This document shows positions 17,633 to 26,499 of a stretch of 64,000 nt of DNA, one piece after another. The DNA is from Hyphomicrobiaceae bacterium (GTDB lineage: Bacteria > Pseudomonadota > Alphaproteobacteria > Rhizobiales > Hyphomicrobiaceae): contig JAKFWF010000014.1 in the NCBI GenBank assembly GCA_021730785.1, positions 48,861-112,860 of the forward strand, given 5' to 3'. The notes beneath the pieces were generated by a model, which had not been told where the DNA came from, ran no database searches, and saw only the letters and a list, made by a program, of their open reading frames with translations. Each line of letters opens with the position of its first letter. The first letter of the stretch is position 1. The translations under genes and the position numbers were made by a program.

Positions 17633-19084
17633 ATGATTCGGGCGACGACCTTTACTGGCCGGCATGTTGCCGTGTTTGGCCTCGGCATCTCAGGCTTGCC
17701 GACGGTGGCGTCGTTGCGGGCCGGCGGCGCACGCGTTTCGGCCTGGGACGATAACGAAAAGTCTCGCGCCGCAGCTGTGGCAGCCGGCGTGCCGGTCGTC
17801 GACCTGCAGGCGGCCGACTGGTCGCAGTTCTCGAGCCTGATCCTGGCGCCCGGCGTGCCGCTGACCCACCCGATCCCCCATTGGACGGTTGCGAAGGCGC
17901 GTGCGGCCGGCGTCGAGATCATCGGCGACATCGAGATTTTCGCCCGCGAGCGGGCGGCAAGCGCCCCGTCTGCGCCGTTCATCGCCATCACAGGCACCAA
18001 TGGCAAATCGACCACCACGGCGCTGATCGCCCACCTTCTGCGGCACCTGGGCTGCGACGTGCAGATGGGCGGCAACATCGGCACGGCTGCCCTCGCGCTA
18101 GAGCCGCCGGCGGCCGGCCGGTTCCACATTCTCGAGCTGTCGTCGTTCCAGATCGACCTGACACCGACGTTGCTGCCGACCGTCGGCGTTCTGCTCAACG
18201 TCACGCCCGATCACATCGACCGGCACGGCACGGTCGAGGCGTATGCTGCGGTGAAGGAACGGCTGATCGCCGGGGCCGAGGCGAAGGTCGTCGGTATCGA
18301 CGATGCGATCCCCCGTGACGCAGCCGAGCGCATGGGCAGCAGCGGCGCTCTCTATCCCTTTACTACCGGCAAGGGGGCCGCGATCGTACCCCGGCTCTAT
18401 GCGATTGGGACCACGCTGTTCGTGCACGAGCACCACGGCACGCACGCGTCGAGCACCGAGATCGCCACGCTCGAACAGGCAGCCACCCTGCGCGGGCGCC
18501 ACAATGTGCAGAACGCGCTCGCAGCCCTCACCGCCATCCGGGCCCTGCAGGACCGGCTCGATGCGAGCGGCTCCGCCATCACGGTGTGGCGGCCGGGCGA
18601 GCTTGCCGCTGGCCTGTTGACCTTCCCCGGCCTGCCGCACCGCATGGAGGATGTGGGGTCGGTCGGCCGCATCCGGTATGTCAACGACAGCAAGGCGACA
18701 AATGCGGATTCGACCGACAAGGCGCTCGCAGCCTTCGGCCGTGACATCTACTGGATCCTCGGCGGCAAGCCGAAGGATGGGGGCATCGAAGAGCTGCGCG
18801 GCCATTTTCCCGGCATCGCGCGGGCTTACCTGATCGGCGCAGCCAGTGACCAGTTCGCTGGCACCCTCGATGGCCACGTCCCCTACGAACGCAGCGCCAC
18901 GCTCGACGCAGCGCTGATCGCAGCGACGCGCGATGCGGGCGCGCACGAGGGCGGCATGCCGGTCGTGCTGCTGTCGCCGGCCTGCGCCTCCTATGATCAG
19001 TTCCGCTCGTTCGAGCATCGCGGCGATGAATTTCGCGCCCTTGTATCGAAGCTGCCCGGTTACCGGCCGAAGGCTGCGCCTTGA
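17633..19084 (+). CDS. murD: UDP-N-acetylmuramoylalanine-D-glutamate ligase
   Basis: Adds D-glutamate to UDP-MurNAc-L-Ala in the cytoplasm. 483 residues; the Rossmann-like N-domain starts VAVFGLGISGLPT, the ATP loop is GTNGKSTTT at 121-129, the ELSSFQIDL block carries the carbamylated-Lys region context, NVTPDHIDRHG is the Mur-ligase metal/His motif, and the C-domain has YVNDSKATNADST. First gene of a block in which every junction to murB is an overlap or a few bases. Its TGA overlaps the ftsW ATG. Confidence 0.97.
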   Translation: MIRATTFTGRHVAVFGLGISGLPTVASLRAGGARVSAWDDNEKSRAAAVAAGVPVVDLQAADWSQFSSLILAPGVPLTHPIPHWTVAKARAAGVEIIGDIEIFARERAASAPSAPFIAITGTNGKSTTTALIAHLLRHLGCDVQMGGNIGTAALALEPPAAGRFHILELSSFQIDLTPTLLPTVGVLLNVTPDHIDRHGTVEAYAAVKERLIAGAEAKVVGIDDAIPRDAAERMGSSGALYPFTTGKGAAIVPRLYAIGTTLFVHEHHGTHASSTEIATLEQAATLRGRHNVQNALAALTAIRALQDRLDASGSAITVWRPGELAAGLLTFPGLPHRMEDVGSVGRIRYVNDSKATNADSTDKALAAFGRDIYWILGGKPKDGGIEELRGHFPGIARAYLIGAASDQFAGTLDGHVPYERSATLDAALIAATRDAGAHEGGMPVVLLSPACASYDQFRSFEHRGDEFRALVSKLPGYRPKAAP

Positions 19085-20259
19085 TGCAGCTTGCTCGCAA
19101 CGACCGCAGTCTGCTTGCGACGTGGTGGTTCACGGTCGATCGCGGCTTGCTGTCGGCGATCCTGCTCCTGGCGGGCATCGGGCTGCTGCTGTCGCTTGCG
19201 GCCAGCCCGGCGATCGCGGTGAAGAAGGGCTTGCCGGCGTTCTATTTCGTCGAGCGGCAGGTGGTATTTGTCAGCCTCGCGATGGCCGTGATGCTGGTCG
19301 TCTCGACGTTTGGTGCACGCGCCATTCGCCGGCTCGCCCTCGCCCTGTTCCTGGTGATGCTTGCTGCCATGGCAGCCGTCCTTGTCGTCGGCGACGAGAT
19401 CAACGGCGCCAAACGCTGGGTAAAGGTGGCCGGCTTTTCCATGCAGCCGTCGGAATTCGCCAAGCCCGCCTTCGTGATCCTTGCCGCCTTCGGGCTGGGC
19501 GAAGCGCAGGGACGGCGCGACATGCCGGGGCTTGGCATGGCGGTCCTGGCCTACCTCGCCCTGGTGATGCTGCTGGTGCAGCAGCCCGATGTCGGCCAGA
19601 CGCTGCTCGTCACGCTGGTGTGGGGCGCGATGCTGATCATGGCAGGCCAGCCGCTCAGCTTGGCTGCGATCGTCGCGGCGGCAGGCGCCATGGGCATGGT
19701 GACCGCCTACTTCACGCTGCCCTACGTGCGGTTGCGCTTCGATCGCTTCTGGAACCCGACACCCGGCGACAACTCCCAGGTCGACCGCGCCATCCAGTCG
19801 TTCGTCGAGGGCGGGTTCTTCGGCCGCGGACCGGGCGAGGGCACCATCAAGACCCAGCTGGCCGACGCGCACACGGACTTCATTTTCGCGGTCGTCGCCG
19901 AGGAATACGGCGTGTTGGCCTGTCTCTGCCTCGTCGCCCTGTTCGGCTTCATCTTGCTGCGGGTGTTCGCCCGCAGCCTCGATGAAAGCGACCCCTTCCG
20001 GCGTCTTGCCGTTACCGGTCTTGCGCTAGTGTTTGGCATCCAGGCCTTCATCAACATGGCGGTGAACGTCGGCCTGGTGCCGCCCAAGGGCATTACCTTG
20101 CCGCTGGTCTCGGCCGGCGGTTCGTCGACGGTTGCGGTCGGCATCGCACTCGGCATGATCTTGGCGCTGACCCGGCGGCGGACCGATGTCGCCCGATTTG
20201 CACTGCCACCCTTTCGCCCGAACCGGGATGTGTATATCCCAACGCAAACGGGCGTGTAG
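19084..20259 (+). CDS. ftsW: Lipid II polymerase/flippase FtsW (SEDS)
   Basis: 391-residue SEDS-family membrane protein, the septal peptidoglycan polymerase partner of FtsI. About ten transmembrane segments. Family motifs: GAKRWVKVAGFSMQPSEFAK (residues about 116-135), PDVGQTLLVTLVW with the catalytic-cavity Asp, DNSQVDRAIQSFVEGGFFGRGPGEG, HTDFIFAVVAEEYG and the signature NVGLVPPKGITLPLVSAGGSS. The ATG overlaps the murD stop by one base (TGATG), so translation is coupled. No ftsI in the window. Confidence 0.96.
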   Translation: MQLARNDRSLLATWWFTVDRGLLSAILLLAGIGLLLSLAASPAIAVKKGLPAFYFVERQVVFVSLAMAVMLVVSTFGARAIRRLALALFLVMLAAMAAVLVVGDEINGAKRWVKVAGFSMQPSEFAKPAFVILAAFGLGEAQGRRDMPGLGMAVLAYLALVMLLVQQPDVGQTLLVTLVWGAMLIMAGQPLSLAAIVAAAGAMGMVTAYFTLPYVRLRFDRFWNPTPGDNSQVDRAIQSFVEGGFFGRGPGEGTIKTQLADAHTDFIFAVVAEEYGVLACLCLVALFGFILLRVFARSLDESDPFRRLAVTGLALVFGIQAFINMAVNVGLVPPKGITLPLVSAGGSSTVAVGIALGMILALTRRRTDVARFALPPFRPNRDVYIPTQTGV

Positions 20260-20276
20260 TTCGGGTGGGTGAGCGC

Positions 20277-21389
20277 GTGAACGATCGATTTGTCATGCTG
20301 GCAGCGGGCGGCACAGGGGGACACCTGTTTCCGGCCCAGGCGCTGGCCGAGGAACTGGGCCGGCGTGCCATTGCCGTGGAACTTGCAACCGACACCCGCG
20401 GTGATCGCTATGGCACCGGGTTTCCGGCGCGCAAGGTGCACCAGATCGCATCGGCGACCATCAGCGGTCGCTCGCCGGGCACCATTGCCAAGACCGGCAT
20501 CACGCTGACGCGCGGCATTGCTGCCGCCTACAAGCTGATGGGACAATCGCGCCCGGCGGTGGTCGTTGGCTATGGCGGGTACCCAAGTTTCCCACCCGTG
20601 TTGGCCGCCCGCATGCGTGGCATCCCGACCCTACTGCACGAGCAGAACGCGGTGCTGGGTCGCGCCAATCGCATGCTGGCGAAGCGCGTGACCGCCATTG
20701 CGACCTCGTTTCCGGTGGCTGCCATGCTGGAGGGCGAGCTCGCCGCCAAGGCGCGCTTCACCGGCAATCCGGTGCGGGCAGCCGTGATGGCGGTCGCAGG
20801 CATGCCCTACGCCAGCGCGCGGCCAGGCGGTGCGCTCCACCTGCTGGTGTTCGGCGGCAGCCAGGGCGCGCGCTTCTTTGCCGACAGCGTACCGCCGGCC
20901 ATCGCGCTGCTGGGGGAAGACTTGCGCGCGCGCCTCGTCATCACCCAGCAGGCCCGTCCCGAGGACGTCGAGCGGGTGCGCGCGGCCTACGCTGCGTGCC
21001 GGATATCAGCCGAGATCGCGCCGTTCTTCCAGGACTTGCCGGCGCGCATGGCGGCGACCCATTTGGTGATCGGACGGGCCGGCGGATCGAGCGTCGCCGA
21101 ACTCGGCGTGATCGGTCGCCCGTCGATCCTGGTGCCGCTGCCGCATGCCGTCGACAACGACCAATTGAAGAACGCGACCACGCTCAGCCTTGCTGGCGGC
21201 GCCTGGCTGATCGAGCAGCGCGACCTAACGCCCGAACGTCTGGCGGACGAGATTGCTCGCCTCGCCAGCGAGCCGCACCGGCTGGCGGCGGCAGCGACTG
21301 CGGCGAAGGCCGTCGGCCGTCCCGATGCGGTTGAGCGTCTCGCCGACCTCGTGATCGAACTCATGCAGCGCCCGGAGAGCCCCCCATGA
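20277..21389 (+). CDS. murG: UDP-GlcNAc-undecaprenyl-PP-MurNAc-pentapeptide GlcNAc transferase
   Basis: Turns lipid I into lipid II on the inner face of the cytoplasmic membrane. 370 residues of a GT-B glycosyltransferase: GGTGGHLFPAQALAEEL glycine loop at the N-terminus, VVGYGGYPSFPP, LHEQNAVLGRANR, LVFGGSQGARFF opening the C-domain, and GRAGGSSVAELGVIGRPSILVPLPHAVDNDQ for UDP-GlcNAc binding. Start codon is probably GTG 20277 (with GGTGAG before it); GTG 20265 would add four residues. Its stop overlaps the murC start by four bases. Confidence 0.95.
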   Translation: MNDRFVMLAAGGTGGHLFPAQALAEELGRRAIAVELATDTRGDRYGTGFPARKVHQIASATISGRSPGTIAKTGITLTRGIAAAYKLMGQSRPAVVVGYGGYPSFPPVLAARMRGIPTLLHEQNAVLGRANRMLAKRVTAIATSFPVAAMLEGELAAKARFTGNPVRAAVMAVAGMPYASARPGGALHLLVFGGSQGARFFADSVPPAIALLGEDLRARLVITQQARPEDVERVRAAYAACRISAEIAPFFQDLPARMAATHLVIGRAGGSSVAELGVIGRPSILVPLPHAVDNDQLKNATTLSLAGGAWLIEQRDLTPERLADEIARLASEPHRLAAAATAAKAVGRPDAVERLADLVIELMQRPESPP

Positions 21390-22795
21390 GACTGCCCGCC
21401 GGCACCGGCCCGGTGCATATCATCGGCATCGGCGGCATCGGCATGAGCGCGATCGCCGAGATCCTGGAGGCCCGCGGCATCGAGGTGCAAGGCAGCGATC
21501 AGGCGGCCAGCGCCAACGTCACGCGGCTTGTTGCGAAGGGCATCCAGGTCGCGGTCGGGCATCGGGCCGAGAATATCGGCCGTGCCCGCCACATCGTGAT
21601 TTCGAGCGCGGTGAAGCCCGGCAACCCAGAATTCGATGCGGCCCGCGCCCGCGGCCTCACCATTATCCGCCGCGCCGAGATCCTGGCCGAGATCATGCGC
21701 GATCATGCGACGATCGCCGTCACCGGCACGCACGGCAAAACCACGACCACGTCGTTGACGGCGCACCTGCTGACCGCCTGCGGTGTCGATCCGACGGTGA
21801 TCAACGGCGGCGTGCTGGTCGAGTGGGGTTCGAACGCGCGGCTCGGCACCTCCCCCTGGATGGTCGTCGAGGCGGACGAGAGCGATGGCACGTTCGCGCG
21901 GTTGCCGACGCAGATCGGCGTCGTCACCAACATCGACCCCGAGCACCTCGACTATTTCGGCACGGTCGAGGCCATGCACAAGGAGTTCGAGATCTTCTTT
22001 TCCAACATCCCCTTCTATGGCGCGATCGTTACCTGCCTTGACCATCCCGTGGTAGCATCGATGATCGAGCGCCTCGATCTGCGCCGCGACGGCCGCCGCC
22101 TACTGACTTATGGCGAACACGAGGATGCGGATCTGCGTCTGCTCGGCGCCCGGGTCGAGGGGCGCGTGACGATCTTCGACTGTGCCATGTCGGACCGCGT
22201 GCGCGGCGGCGCGCGGATCATCAGGAACCTGCGCGTGCCGATCCCAGGCCGGCACAATGCCATGAACGCGCTGGCGGCCATGGCGGTCGCATCCGAGGTC
22301 GGCATTGCCGACAGTGCCATGGGGCCCGCGCTTGCCGCCTTCGCGGGCGTCGAGCGGCGGTTCCAGCTGGCTGGCGCGTGGAACGGCATCGAGATCATCG
22401 ACGACTACGCCCACAACCCGGCCAAGATCGCGGCCGCCCTGCATGCCGCACGCAGTTGTGCCAGAGGCCGCGTCGTCGCCGTGTTCGAGCCGCATCGCTA
22501 CACCCGCGTGCGCGATCTGTGGGACGAGTTCTGCGCGAGCTTCGGCGATGCCGACCACGTGGCCGTCCTGCCGATGTACACCGCCGGCGAAGCGCCGATC
22601 GACGGCATTACCAGTGCGGCACTGGCGGCCGGCATCGCGAATACCGGGCATGCTTCGACGGTGGCTGTCCACGATGCCGGCGAGGTGGCGGGCCTGGTCA
22701 AGCGCTGGGCGAAGGCGGGCGACATGGTGATCTACTGCGGTGCCGGCCGCTCGTCGGCGCTGGCGTTCGCGCTCGCGAAGGAGCTTGGCCCATGA
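21386..22795 (+). CDS. murC: UDP-N-acetylmuramate-L-alanine ligase
   Basis: First amino-acid addition in the stem peptide: ATP-dependent joining of L-Ala to UDP-MurNAc. 469 residues; IIGIGGIGMSAIAEIL at the N-terminus binds UDP, the P-loop is GTHGKTT at 114-120, VEADESDGTF and NIDPEHLDYFG follow, and the C-terminal IIDDYAHNPAKIAAAL and EPHRYTR are the Mur-ligase hinge and ADP contacts. It overlaps murG by four bases at its start and murB by four at its end. Confidence 0.97.
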   Translation: MRLPAGTGPVHIIGIGGIGMSAIAEILEARGIEVQGSDQAASANVTRLVAKGIQVAVGHRAENIGRARHIVISSAVKPGNPEFDAARARGLTIIRRAEILAEIMRDHATIAVTGTHGKTTTTSLTAHLLTACGVDPTVINGGVLVEWGSNARLGTSPWMVVEADESDGTFARLPTQIGVVTNIDPEHLDYFGTVEAMHKEFEIFFSNIPFYGAIVTCLDHPVVASMIERLDLRRDGRRLLTYGEHEDADLRLLGARVEGRVTIFDCAMSDRVRGGARIIRNLRVPIPGRHNAMNALAAMAVASEVGIADSAMGPALAAFAGVERRFQLAGAWNGIEIIDDYAHNPAKIAAALHAARSCARGRVVAVFEPHRYTRVRDLWDEFCASFGDADHVAVLPMYTAGEAPIDGITSAALAAGIANTGHASTVAVHDAGEVAGLVKRWAKAGDMVIYCGAGRSSALAFALAKELGP

Positions 22796-23748
22796 GCCGG
22801 ACGGATCTCGCAACTGATCTCGCGCCCCGGCTGCCGGCCCTGCGCGGACGGCTGACGGCCGGCGCTCGCCTCGCCGACATCACCTGGTTTCGCGTCGGCG
22901 GTCCAGCCGACGTCCTGTTCCAACCGGCGGACGAAGCCGATCTCGCCTACTTCCTGCAGCAGGCGCCGCGCGATATCCCCGTTACCACGGTTGGTCTCGG
23001 CTCCAACCTGCTGGTGCGCGATGGCGGCATCCGCGGCGTCGTCGTCCGTCTCGGCCGCGGCTTTGCCGACGTGCAGGTCGAGAGCGGGTATCGATTGCGT
23101 GCCGGTACCGCCCTGCCGGACGTGAAGCTCGCCCGTGCCGCGGCCGACGCCGGCATCGCTGGCCTGGCCTTTTATCGCGGCATTCCAGGCTCGCTCGGCG
23201 GCGCGCTCCGCATGAACGCCGGCGCGCACGGCCGCGAGACGACCAACGTGCTGGTCGAGGCGCGCGCGGTCGATCGGCAGGGCGCCATCCACGTGCTCAC
23301 CCACGCCGACATGGGGTTCACCTACCGGCACTGCGCGGTGCCCACCGACTGGATTTTCACGCAAGGGTTGTTCCAGGGCACTGCCGGCGTCACGGCCGAC
23401 ATCTTGGCGGAGATGGATGAGGTCGCCGCCTACCGCGAGGCGAACCAGCCGATCAAGGAGCGCACCGGCGGCTCGACGTTCAAGAATCCGCCCGCCAACA
23501 GCGCCTGGAAGTTGATCGATGGCGCCGGCTGCCGCGGCCTCAAGATCGGCGGTGCGAAGGTGTCCGAGATGCACTGCAACTTCCTGATCAACGAGGCCGA
23601 CGCGACGGCCACCGAGATCGAGCGCCTGGGCGAAACGGTGCGCGCCAGGGTGAAGTCGGCGTCGGGCATCGCGCTCGACTGGGAAATCATCCGCCTCGGC
23701 GAGCCGATGCCGGGCGCAGCCACCGGACCCGCGCTGGCGGAGGGCTGA
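22792..23748 (+). CDS. murB: UDP-N-acetylenolpyruvoylglucosamine reductase
   Basis: NADPH- and FAD-dependent reduction of the enolpyruvyl group to make UDP-MurNAc. 318 residues. WFRVGGPADVLFQPAD is the FAD-domain start; GLGSNLLVRDGG contacts FAD; GIPGSLGGALRMNAGAHG and the RTGGSTFKNP loop with the proton-donor Ser are typical, as is GGAKVSEMHCNFLIN. A type IIa-like short form without the long third-domain loop. The ATG overlaps murC by four bases. Confidence 0.96.
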   Translation: MSRTDLATDLAPRLPALRGRLTAGARLADITWFRVGGPADVLFQPADEADLAYFLQQAPRDIPVTTVGLGSNLLVRDGGIRGVVVRLGRGFADVQVESGYRLRAGTALPDVKLARAAADAGIAGLAFYRGIPGSLGGALRMNAGAHGRETTNVLVEARAVDRQGAIHVLTHADMGFTYRHCAVPTDWIFTQGLFQGTAGVTADILAEMDEVAAYREANQPIKERTGGSTFKNPPANSAWKLIDGAGCRGLKIGGAKVSEMHCNFLINEADATATEIERLGETVRARVKSASGIALDWEIIRLGEPMPGAATGPALAEG

Positions 23749-23811
23749 TCGTGAGCACCCAAGTCGCCGTCCCGCGCACTGCCACACTCGACCAGCAGGA
23801 AACGAACCGCC

Positions 23812-24732
23812 ATGCGCCGCTATAATCATGTTGCCGTACTGATGGGGGGCTGGTCGGCCGAGCGCGAGGTGTCGCTGTGGACCGGCACCGGCTGTGCCGA
23901 CGCCCTGGAGCGGGCCGGCTATCGGGTGACCCGCGTCGATGCTGGCCGCGACCTTGCCGAGCAATTGCGGGAAGTGGCTCCCGACGCCTGTTTCAACGCT
24001 CTGCACGGGCGCTGGGGCGAAGATGGCTGCGTGCAAGGGCTGCTGGAAGTGCTGGACATCCCCTACACCCACTCCGGCGTGTACGCTTCGGCACTCGCCA
24101 TGAACAAGGTGCGGGCCAAGGTCGTGCTCGCCGCTGCCGGTGTACCGGTCGCCAACGGCGTCGCGCTGCTGCGCGAGGACGCGGCGCGCGACCACGGCAT
24201 GGCGACGCCCTATGTGGCCAAGCCGATCGCCGAGGGCTCGAGTGTCGGCGTCGTCATCGTGCCGGCCGGCGCCAACCGGCCGCCCGAGGCGATCACCAAG
24301 ATCCCCGACCTCGAAGGCCAGATCATGCTGGAGGAGTTCGTCGCCGGCCACGAGCTGACCTGCGGTGTGATCGGCGAGCGGGTGACCGAGATCATCGACA
24401 TCGTGCCGGCGGAAAATCTCGCCTTCTACGACTTCGAAGCGAAGTATGCGCCAGGCGGCTCGAAGCATCTGCTGCCGGCACGCATCCCGGCCGATGTCTA
24501 TGACGCCGTGCAGCGCCACACGCTCGCCGCCCACAAGGCGCTCGGCTGCCGCGGCGTGTCGCGCGCCGACTTCCGCTACGATCCGACCAAGGGTCATCTC
24601 GTCTGCCTCGAAGTCAACACCCAGCCGGGCATGACGGGAACGTCGCTGGTGCCGGAGCTGGCCGCGCACTGGGGCTGGTCGTTCTCCGACCTCGTCGCGT
24701 GGATGGTGGAGGATGCGTCGGTTGCGCGGTAG
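23812..24732 (+). CDS. ddl: D-alanine-D-alanine ligase
   Basis: Makes D-Ala-D-Ala, the cap of the stem peptide. 306 residues of ATP-grasp fold: VLMGGWSAEREVSLWTG start, HGRWGEDGCVQGLLEVLDIPYTHSG (residues about 64-88) for the first D-Ala, KPIAEGSSVGV and EEFVAGHELTCGVI for ATP, and LEVNTQPGMTGTSLVPELAA at the end with metal-binding Glu/Asn. The Tyr in IPYTHSG indicates D-Ala rather than D-lactate use. 63 bases after murB, so probably still in the same transcript. The usual next gene, ftsQ, is absent. Confidence 0.96.
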   Translation: MRRYNHVAVLMGGWSAEREVSLWTGTGCADALERAGYRVTRVDAGRDLAEQLREVAPDACFNALHGRWGEDGCVQGLLEVLDIPYTHSGVYASALAMNKVRAKVVLAAAGVPVANGVALLREDAARDHGMATPYVAKPIAEGSSVGVVIVPAGANRPPEAITKIPDLEGQIMLEEFVAGHELTCGVIGERVTEIIDIVPAENLAFYDFEAKYAPGGSKHLLPARIPADVYDAVQRHTLAAHKALGCRGVSRADFRYDPTKGHLVCLEVNTQPGMTGTSLVPELAAHWGWSFSDLVAWMVEDASVAR

Positions 24733-24767
24733 GATCGGCTAATCTGCCCGCCAGAGGAGACCCAATC

Positions 24768-25487
24768 ATGCCCCCGCCCATCACACTCGTCACTGGTGCC
24801 AGCCGCGGGATCGGCGCGGCGATTGCCGCCGACCTGACGGCCAAGGGCCACCTCGTCATCGGCCTGTCGCGCACGAAGCCGGCTGCCTTCAAGGGCGAGT
24901 TCTTGGCGGCCGACCTCGCCGACGCTGCTGCAACCCGGCAGGCGCTCGCCGACATTACGCGGCGCCATGCGGTGACGCGGCTCGTCAACAATGCCGGCGT
25001 GGCGCTGGTGTCGGGCGTGTCGACGACCAGCGGCGATGACTACGATCTGCTGATGAACGTGAACGTGCGCGCGCCGTTCCTCGCGATCCAGGCGGTGCTG
25101 CCGGCCATGCGCGCGGCGCGCTTCGGGCGCATCGTCAACATCGGGTCGCGCGCCGGCATGGGCAAGGAGGGGCGCGGCGTTTACGGCGCGACCAAGGCGG
25201 CGGTGCTGTCGCTGACACGGACCACGGCGCTCGAGAACGCGCAGTTCGGCATCACGTCGAACTGCGTTGCGCCCGGCCCGATCGCGACCGAGATGCTGAT
25301 GGCGAATTATCCGGTCGGCTCGGCCAAGCTTGCAGCCTTCCAGAAGCAACTGCCGGTCGGGCGCCTCGGCACGCCGGATGAGATCGCACACGCCTGCGCC
25401 TATTTCCTCGACGACCGGGCGAGCTTCACCACCGGACAGGTGCTCTATGTGTGCGGCGGCCTGTCGATTGGACAGGTGCCCATTTGA
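24768..25487 (+). CDS. SDR-family NAD(P)-dependent oxidoreductase
   Basis: 239-residue classical short-chain dehydrogenase: TGASRGIGAAIA cofactor loop, LVNNAGVAL, the catalytic Ser in VNIGSRAG and YGATK with Tyr and Lys, then CVAPGPIATEM. It most resembles FabG-like and sugar/alcohol dehydrogenases; the substrate is unknown. AGAGGAGA lies just before the ATG. It overlaps the following flavoprotein gene (TTGA junction), so the two are translated together and may act in one pathway. Confidence 0.9.
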   Translation: MPPPITLVTGASRGIGAAIAADLTAKGHLVIGLSRTKPAAFKGEFLAADLADAAATRQALADITRRHAVTRLVNNAGVALVSGVSTTSGDDYDLLMNVNVRAPFLAIQAVLPAMRAARFGRIVNIGSRAGMGKEGRGVYGATKAAVLSLTRTTALENAQFGITSNCVAPGPIATEMLMANYPVGSAKLAAFQKQLPVGRLGTPDEIAHACAYFLDDRASFTTGQVLYVCGGLSIGQVPI

Positions 25488-26476
25488 GTGCGTGCCCGAC
25501 ACCACCGTTCAAGACGCGCATCACCGAGCTGTTCGGCATCGAGCACCCGATCCTGTGCGGCGGGCTGATGTGGTTGTCGGATGCACGCTATGTGGCGGCC
25601 AGCGTGAATGCCGGCGGCATGGGCTTCATCACCGCCCGCACGTTCCCCGACCCGGGCGCGTTCCGTGCCGAACTGCAGACCTGCCACGCACTGACCGGTG
25701 GCCGCCCGTTCGGTGTGAACCTCTATCTGACCCCGCGCGATGCCGACAACGGCTTCATCAAGGGCCACATCGACATCCTGCTGGAGGAGGGTGTGCGCAT
25801 CATCGAAACCGCCGGCCTGCCGCCCAAGGACCTGCTGCCAGGACTGCGGGAGGCTGGTGCACGGATCATCCACAAGACTTCGACGGTGCGTCATGCGGTG
25901 AGTGCGGCGAAGCTCGGCATTGATGCGGTGACGGTGGTTGGCGCCGAATGCGGTGGTCATCCGGGGGTGCAACTGGTGGGTACGCTTGTGCAGACGCCGC
26001 TTGCCGCCGAACGGCTGACCTTGCCGTTCGCGGTGGGCGGCGGCATCGGCCACGGCGCTCAACTGGTAGCGGCGCTCGCCATGGGCGCCGACGCCGTCCT
26101 GATCGGCACGCGCATGCTGGCGGCGGCCGAGATCAGTGCACATCCAGCCTACAAGGCACGCATGATCGAGGCCGACGAAGGCGCGTCGCGGCTGATCATG
26201 CAGAGCTTCCGCAATACCTACCGCGTGCTGGACAACGCGGATGCGCGCAGCGTCGCAGCCCTGGAAGCTGCCGGCGAGACGGACTACGAGCGCTATCGCC
26301 CGTTCGTCGCTGGCGTCCAGCAGAGGCTCGCCTATGACACCGGCGACTGGGAGCGCGGCGTTCTCTCCATGGGACAGAGCATTGTGTTCGCGCGGGGCCC
26401 CCAGACCGTGGCCGAGATCTATGCCCAACTGCTCGCCGAAGCGATGGTCGCACGGGCGCGGCTCGCCAGCCGGTGA
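25484..26476 (+). CDS. Nitronate monooxygenase/NPD-family flavin oxidoreductase
   Basis: 330-residue FMN-dependent TIM-barrel enzyme of the 2-nitropropane-dioxygenase family. ELFGIEHPILCGGLMWL is the first strand/FMN loop, NAGGMGFITA and FGVNLYLTP follow, GAECGGHPG holds the catalytic-region His, and AVGGGIGHGAQLVAALAMGADAVLIGTRML is the phosphate-binding region near residues 180-209. Relatives oxidise nitronates or act as enoyl reductases (FabK-like); which applies is open. The likely start is TTG 25484 overlapping the SDR stop. Confidence 0.9.
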   Translation: MSACPTPPFKTRITELFGIEHPILCGGLMWLSDARYVAASVNAGGMGFITARTFPDPGAFRAELQTCHALTGGRPFGVNLYLTPRDADNGFIKGHIDILLEEGVRIIETAGLPPKDLLPGLREAGARIIHKTSTVRHAVSAAKLGIDAVTVVGAECGGHPGVQLVGTLVQTPLAAERLTLPFAVGGGIGHGAQLVAALAMGADAVLIGTRMLAAAEISAHPAYKARMIEADEGASRLIMQSFRNTYRVLDNADARSVAALEAAGETDYERYRPFVAGVQQRLAYDTGDWERGVLSMGQSIVFARGPQTVAEIYAQLLAEAMVARARLASR

Positions 26477-26499
26477 GGGGTAGCCCGGCCGAAACCGAA

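Noticed and set aside
22732..24669. 645-codon open frame antisense to murB and ddl
   Set aside because: Shadow frame; both real genes have full sets of conserved motifs.
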